Assembly: GCA_021789565.1 (NCBI GenBank)
Contig: JAJYJL010000240.1
Coordinates: 1 to 8,924 of the forward strand
Direction of reading: 5' to 3'
Source: Acidobacteriota bacterium
Lineage (GTDB): Bacteria > Acidobacteriota > Terriglobia > UBA7540
DNA length: 8,924 bases
Each line of letters starts with the position of its first letter. Within the stretch, counting starts at the first letter, position 1. Below the pieces are notes generated by a model, which saw only the letters and a list, made by a program, of their open reading frames with translations, searched no databases and was not told the DNA's origin. A program made the translations under genes and the position numbers. This document shows positions 6,681 through 8,924 of this stretch, one piece after another.

Positions 6681-7829
6681 CTAAATCGAGTTGCCCAGCG
6701 ATTCACGGGCGATAATCAGCCGCTGAATTTCGCTGGTACCCTCACCGATGGTACACAGCTTGACATCCCGGTAAAACTTTTCCACAGGATAGTCCTTGAT
6801 GAAGCCGTAGCCACCATGAATCTGGACCGCCTCGCCTGCAACCCGGACCGCTACCTCACTGGCAAACAACTTAGCGATGGAACTTTCGCGTGTCACCCTC
6901 TTGCCTTTTGTCGCCATGACCGCGGCCCGCCACGTCAGCAACCTGGCTGCGTCAATTTCAGTCGCCATATCCGCCAGCTTGAACCGGATGGCCTGAAAAC
7001 TGGCAATAGGGCGTCCAAATTGCTCGCGTTCCCGGGAGTGCTTGAGCGAAGCTTCAAAAGCGCCCTGTGCCATACCGACAGAAAGCGCCGCAATGGAAAT
7101 CCGCCCCCCATCCAGAACTCGCAGGCTGTCAATGAATCCCTGGCCTTCTTCGCCCAGGCAATTCTCCCTGGGAATTCGACAATCCTCGAAGATAATTTCT
7201 CCGGTATTGCTGGCGCGCATGCCAAGCTTGTCTTCGGCTTTGCCGGGCCGAAAACCTGGTGTTCCCTTTTCAACGATAAACGCCGAAATGCCGTGCTTGC
7301 CCTTTGCCTTGTCCGTCATAGCCATGGCCACGCAGATATCGGCGTAATGGCTGTTAGTGGTAAAGGTTTTGGAACCGTTTAGTATCCAGGTATTACCTTC
7401 AAGCCGAGCGGTTGTTCGCGTCCCTCCGGCATCCGATCCTGCCCCAGGCTCGGTCAGACTCCAGCATCCCAGTTTCTTCCCCTGCGCCAACGAACTCAGG
7501 TATTTCTTTTTCTGTTGCTCGCTCCCGGCCAGCAGGATGTGATTGGAGCAAAGCGAATTATGTGCAGCCACCACCAGTGCAACAGAGCCGTCAACTCGTG
7601 CAAGCTCTTCAATTGCAATAACGTAGGGAATGTAGCCTAATCCGGCCCCGCCGTATTCAGCAGGAACCATTACACCCATCAATCCCAGCTCGGCCAGCGC
7701 AGGCAACAGCTCAACGGGAAAATGCTCCGACGCGTCCCACTCCTGAACGTGGGGACGAATCTCCTGCTCCGCAAATGCCCGCACGGAGTCCCTAATCTCC
7801 TGTTCCTCATTGGACAGATCGAAATCCAG
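6681..7829 (-). CDS. Acyl-CoA dehydrogenase (short/branched-chain type), probable CTG start
   Basis: This FAD enzyme oxidises an acyl-CoA to the 2,3-enoyl-CoA and passes electrons to ETF. Motifs are [11 protein letters not shown] (123-133, FAD/substrate region), [18 protein letters not shown] and [10 protein letters not shown]. The Glu of EGTSEIQ (Glu363) is at the catalytic position used by short-chain, butyryl and acyl-acyl dehydrogenases. The exact acyl substrate is not determinable. The first GTG in frame (7784, coding Val16) would remove the conserved N-terminus. Going upstream the frame reads [14 protein letters not shown], a typical family beginning, and starts at CTG 7829, six bases after a perfect GGAGG. 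An in-frame TGA lies at 7844-7842, and no ATG, GTG or TTG occurs between it and 7784. With CTG the protein is 382 residues, normal for the family. It is the first gene of the leftward run, 8 bases before meaB. Confidence 0.9.
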   Translation of the reverse strand: MDFDLSNEEQEIRDSVRAFAEQEIRPHVQEWDASEHFPVELLPALAELGLMGVMVPAEYGGAGLGYIPYVIAIEELARVDGSVALVVAAHNSLCSNHILLAGSEQQKKKYLSSLAQGKKLGCWSLTEPGAGSDAGGTRTTARLEGNTWILNGSKTFTTNSHYADICVAMAMTDKAKGKHGISAFIVEKGTPGFRPGKAEDKLGMRASNTGEIIFEDCRIPRENCLGEEGQGFIDSLRVLDGGRISIAALSVGMAQGAFEASLKHSREREQFGRPIASFQAIRFKLADMATEIDAARLLTWRAAVMATKGKRVTRESSIAKLFASEVAVRVAGEAVQIHGGYGFIKDYPVEKFYRDVKLCTIGEGTSEIQRLIIARESLGNSI

Positions 7830-7832
7830 CGG

Positions 7833-7840
7833 ACACCTCC
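7833..7840 (-). promoter_or_regulatory. Shine-Dalgarno site that fixes the CTG start of the acyl-CoA dehydrogenase
   Basis: On the minus strand GGAGGTGT is followed by CCG and then CTG at 7829. GGAGG is complementary to the 16S 3' end and lies six bases from the CTG, optimal spacing. No comparable site precedes GTG 7784. An ATG inside this region (ATGGAGGTG) is out of frame and ends after 11 codons. Confidence 0.7.
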
Positions 7841-7873
7841 ATCAACATCTTTCCGAACGTCCGAATCAGAGCT

Positions 7874-7882
7874 ATTCTAACA
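7874..7882 (-). promoter_or_regulatory. Candidate extended -10 promoter for the leftward gene run
   Basis: On the minus strand TGTTAGAAT matches the extended -10 form TGnTAnaAT, with hexamer TAGAAT at 7879-7874. No good -35 is seen at 17 bases (GAACTT), as is acceptable for an extended -10. The transcript would start near 7867, giving a leader of about 38 bases before CTG 7829. The site lies in the 149-base divergent gap between the acyl-CoA dehydrogenase and TPR genes. Prediction only. Confidence 0.35.
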
Positions 7883-7927
7883 TGCTTAAGTCTGTGAAGT
7901 TCTGCGGCCCGGGTGCAATTCCCTGCC

Positions 7928-7939
7928 GACGCGCGCGTC
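7928..7939. repeat. Perfect 12-base palindrome GACGCGCGCGTC
   Basis: The sequence equals its own reverse complement over 12 bases. It overlaps the putative -35 of the TPR gene promoter and lies about 40 bases upstream of its ATG. That is where a repressor operator could sit, but alternating CG also yields palindromes by chance in G+C-rich DNA. Confidence 0.3.
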
Positions 7940-7965
7940 ACAGGCGAGATTTTCCGTGCTACCAT
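7937..7965 (+). promoter_or_regulatory. Candidate promoter for the TPR gene, giving a very short leader
   Basis: GTCACA (7937-7942, four of six matches to TTGACA) is separated by 17 bases from TACCAT (7960-7965), which is preceded by TGC to form an extended -10. Transcription would start near 7972, about seven bases before ATG 7979. This fits the lack of a Shine-Dalgarno in front of that gene and suggests an almost leaderless message. Inference from pattern only. Confidence 0.3.
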
Positions 7966-7978
7966 TGACTCAAAGTCT

Positions 7979-8740
7979 ATGCGTATGCGCTCCCAGTTCG
8001 CTTTCTTCCTTGCGCTCGGCCTGGCTGCCAATGCCTACGGCCTACCGAAATGGTTCCACGGAAAGAAGCGTGGAAAGCAGGATGTGTCGGCAACTGTCTC
8101 CGTCGTATCGGGAACCGACAGGTGCAAAGTGGATATTGATGGCGACGAGGCGGGAATCACCGGTACCGACGGAGTCCTGGTGCTAAAGGCGGTGGAACCA
8201 GGAGACCATTACGTCCACGTGCGATGCCCGGACCAGCGGGAAACGTCCTACTTCATTTCTCCGACCGCAGGACATCAACTGGAAGTGGACGCACGGGAAG
8301 CCGCTGCAGGTTCGCGCCTGACAGATTCTTCGCCCATCAACCCGGCCGCTTCAGAAATGGAGTTGCGGCATATGGTTTCAGAAGCGGATCAACTGCGCTC
8401 AGACGGAAAATTCAAGGAGGCGGTCGAACTCCTCCGCAAGGCCACAATGCTTGACCCAAGGAACGGCGACCTGCACCGCGAACTCGGAATTACTTTTCTC
8501 ATGTTCCACGATTGGGAAGGCGCCCGGATAGAAATGCTGGAGGCCGTACGCCGCGAACCTGAAAATGTTGACGCGCACAGCGGGCTGGCATATGCCCTCG
8601 AAAAACTGGGGGATTTGGACGGGGCGCTCAAGCAGTACCAGATTTGCACAAAGATGGATCCCCACGACGCAACTTACCGGGACCACTACGTCCAGATCCT
8701 CGGCCAGGTGTATACACAGAAAGCGCAAAAGAAGCACTGA
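7979..8740 (+). CDS. Exported PEGA-like and tetratricopeptide-repeat protein
   Basis: The protein has 253 residues from ATG 7979. The N-terminus MRMRSQFAFFLALGLAANAY is a signal peptide with likely cleavage after ANA or AYG, so the protein is probably periplasmic; there is no lipobox cysteine. Residues about 37-105 form a small beta-rich region with VDIDGDEAGITG...LVLKAVEPGDHYVHV, the pattern of PEGA-type surface domains. Cys49 and Cys83 could pair. About 129-230 hold three tandem TPR units, recognisable from KFKEAVELLRKATMLDP, DWEGARIEMLEAVRREP and DLDGALKQYQICTKMDP. TPRs mediate protein contacts, so a scaffold or envelope-assembly role is likely, but no specific function can be assigned. 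A GTG at 7913 would extend the frame by 22 residues ahead of the signal peptide and is unlikely; ATG 7985 is an alternative start. The gene is transcribed divergently from the acyl-CoA dehydrogenase. Confidence 0.85.
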   Translation: MRMRSQFAFFLALGLAANAYGLPKWFHGKKRGKQDVSATVSVVSGTDRCKVDIDGDEAGITGTDGVLVLKAVEPGDHYVHVRCPDQRETSYFISPTAGHQLEVDAREAAAGSRLTDSSPINPAASEMELRHMVSEADQLRSDGKFKEAVELLRKATMLDPRNGDLHRELGITFLMFHDWEGARIEMLEAVRREPENVDAHSGLAYALEKLGDLDGALKQYQICTKMDPHDATYRDHYVQILGQVYTQKAQKKH

Positions 8741-8803
8741 CGCATGTCAGGTTTCCCTGATTCAGAAAAGAGAGATGACGCGGTTCAACCACCCGTGTAT
8801 CGT

Positions 8804-8924
8804 TCAGGCCCTTGCCGAGCCTTGTGCGACTGCGAGAACCGCCCGCAGCGCACTGAGCGCGCGCTCGCAGCCAGCGCGGTCAACGTCAAAATGTGTCACC
8901 ATGCGGATGGAGGTGTGGCCTGAG
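8804..8924 (-). CDS. C-terminal end of a low-specificity L-threonine aldolase (partial)
   Basis: The minus strand has an open frame from the window edge to TGA at 8806-8804, giving the last 39 residues of a protein. It contains SIRMVTHFDVDRAGCERALS followed by ALRAVLAVAQGS. The RMVTHFDV pattern followed by a helix of ERAL..LRAVL type is the characteristic tail of PLP-dependent threonine aldolases, which cleave L-threonine or allo-threonine to glycine and acetaldehyde. The catalytic domain with the PLP lysine lies outside the window, so the assignment rests on this short tail. The gene is convergent with the TPR gene, 63 bases apart. No strong terminator is visible in that gap. Confidence 0.65.
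   Translation of the reverse strand, partial: SGHTSIRMVTHFDVDRAGCERALSALRAVLAVAQGSARA

Noticed and set aside
6537..7382. Long plus-strand open frame of 281 codons opposite meaB and the acyl-CoA dehydrogenase.
   Set aside because: It lies antisense to two genes with full family motifs, and its product has no recognisable domains; a shadow of high-G+C coding.
8747..8760. Inverted repeat TCAGG-TTTC-CCTGA after the TPR gene as a terminator.
   Set aside because: Only a five-base stem and no T-run on either side; too weak to call.
8904..8916. ATGCGGATGGAGG occurs here and, on the minus strand, in the DapF gene near 606-618, suggesting a repeat.
   Set aside because: A 13-base match inside two unrelated coding regions with no extended similarity; likely chance.

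Overview
The window is about 8.9 kb of dense bacterial chromosome with moderately high G+C. Eight genes run leftward on the minus strand, one runs rightward (a TPR protein), and a ninth minus-strand gene (threonine aldolase) is cut by the right edge. The gene mix (acyl-CoA dehydrogenase, MeaB, methylmalonyl-CoA epimerase, MTA phosphorylase, a GT-C-type membrane glycosyltransferase, a PEGA/TPR exported protein) suggests an Acidobacteriota-like heterotroph. That placement is an impression from protein style and has no rRNA or marker support. No tRNA, rRNA, CRISPR, insertion sequence or phage feature was seen, and no gene-free stretch reaches 300 bases.

Layout from right to left along the leftward transcript. 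A putative promoter (about 7874-7882) precedes an acyl-CoA dehydrogenase that appears to start at a CTG codon (7829) behind a strong Shine-Dalgarno. It is followed by the MeaB GTPase, methylmalonyl-CoA epimerase, a metallo-beta-lactamase-fold hydrolase, S-methyl-5'-thioadenosine phosphorylase, a PfkB-family kinase, a polytopic glycosyltransferase split by one in-frame TAG, and a diaminopimelate epimerase homologue that runs off the left edge. Gaps are 8, 86, -4, 30, 48, -8 and 64 bases, so a single polycistronic unit is plausible. Divergent from it, at 7979, is a secreted PEGA-like/TPR protein. The threonine aldolase tail at 8804-8924 is convergent with that gene.

The first three genes fit acyl-CoA and propionyl/methylmalonyl-CoA metabolism: dehydrogenation, epimerisation, and protection of the B12-dependent mutase, which is itself not in the window. 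The next genes fit methylthioadenosine/5'-deoxyadenosine salvage, with an unassigned kinase and an unassigned hydrolase. The last two concern the cell envelope.

The most notable points are: (1) the DapF homologue has Ser at both positions where the family carries its catalytic Cys pair; (2) the glycosyltransferase is interrupted by one amber codon where a Trp is expected, with the downstream frame intact; (3) the acyl-CoA dehydrogenase appears to use a CTG start that ordinary gene calling would miss; (4) an uncharacterised PfkB kinase lies in an MTA-salvage context. No clearly new multi-gene system is evident.
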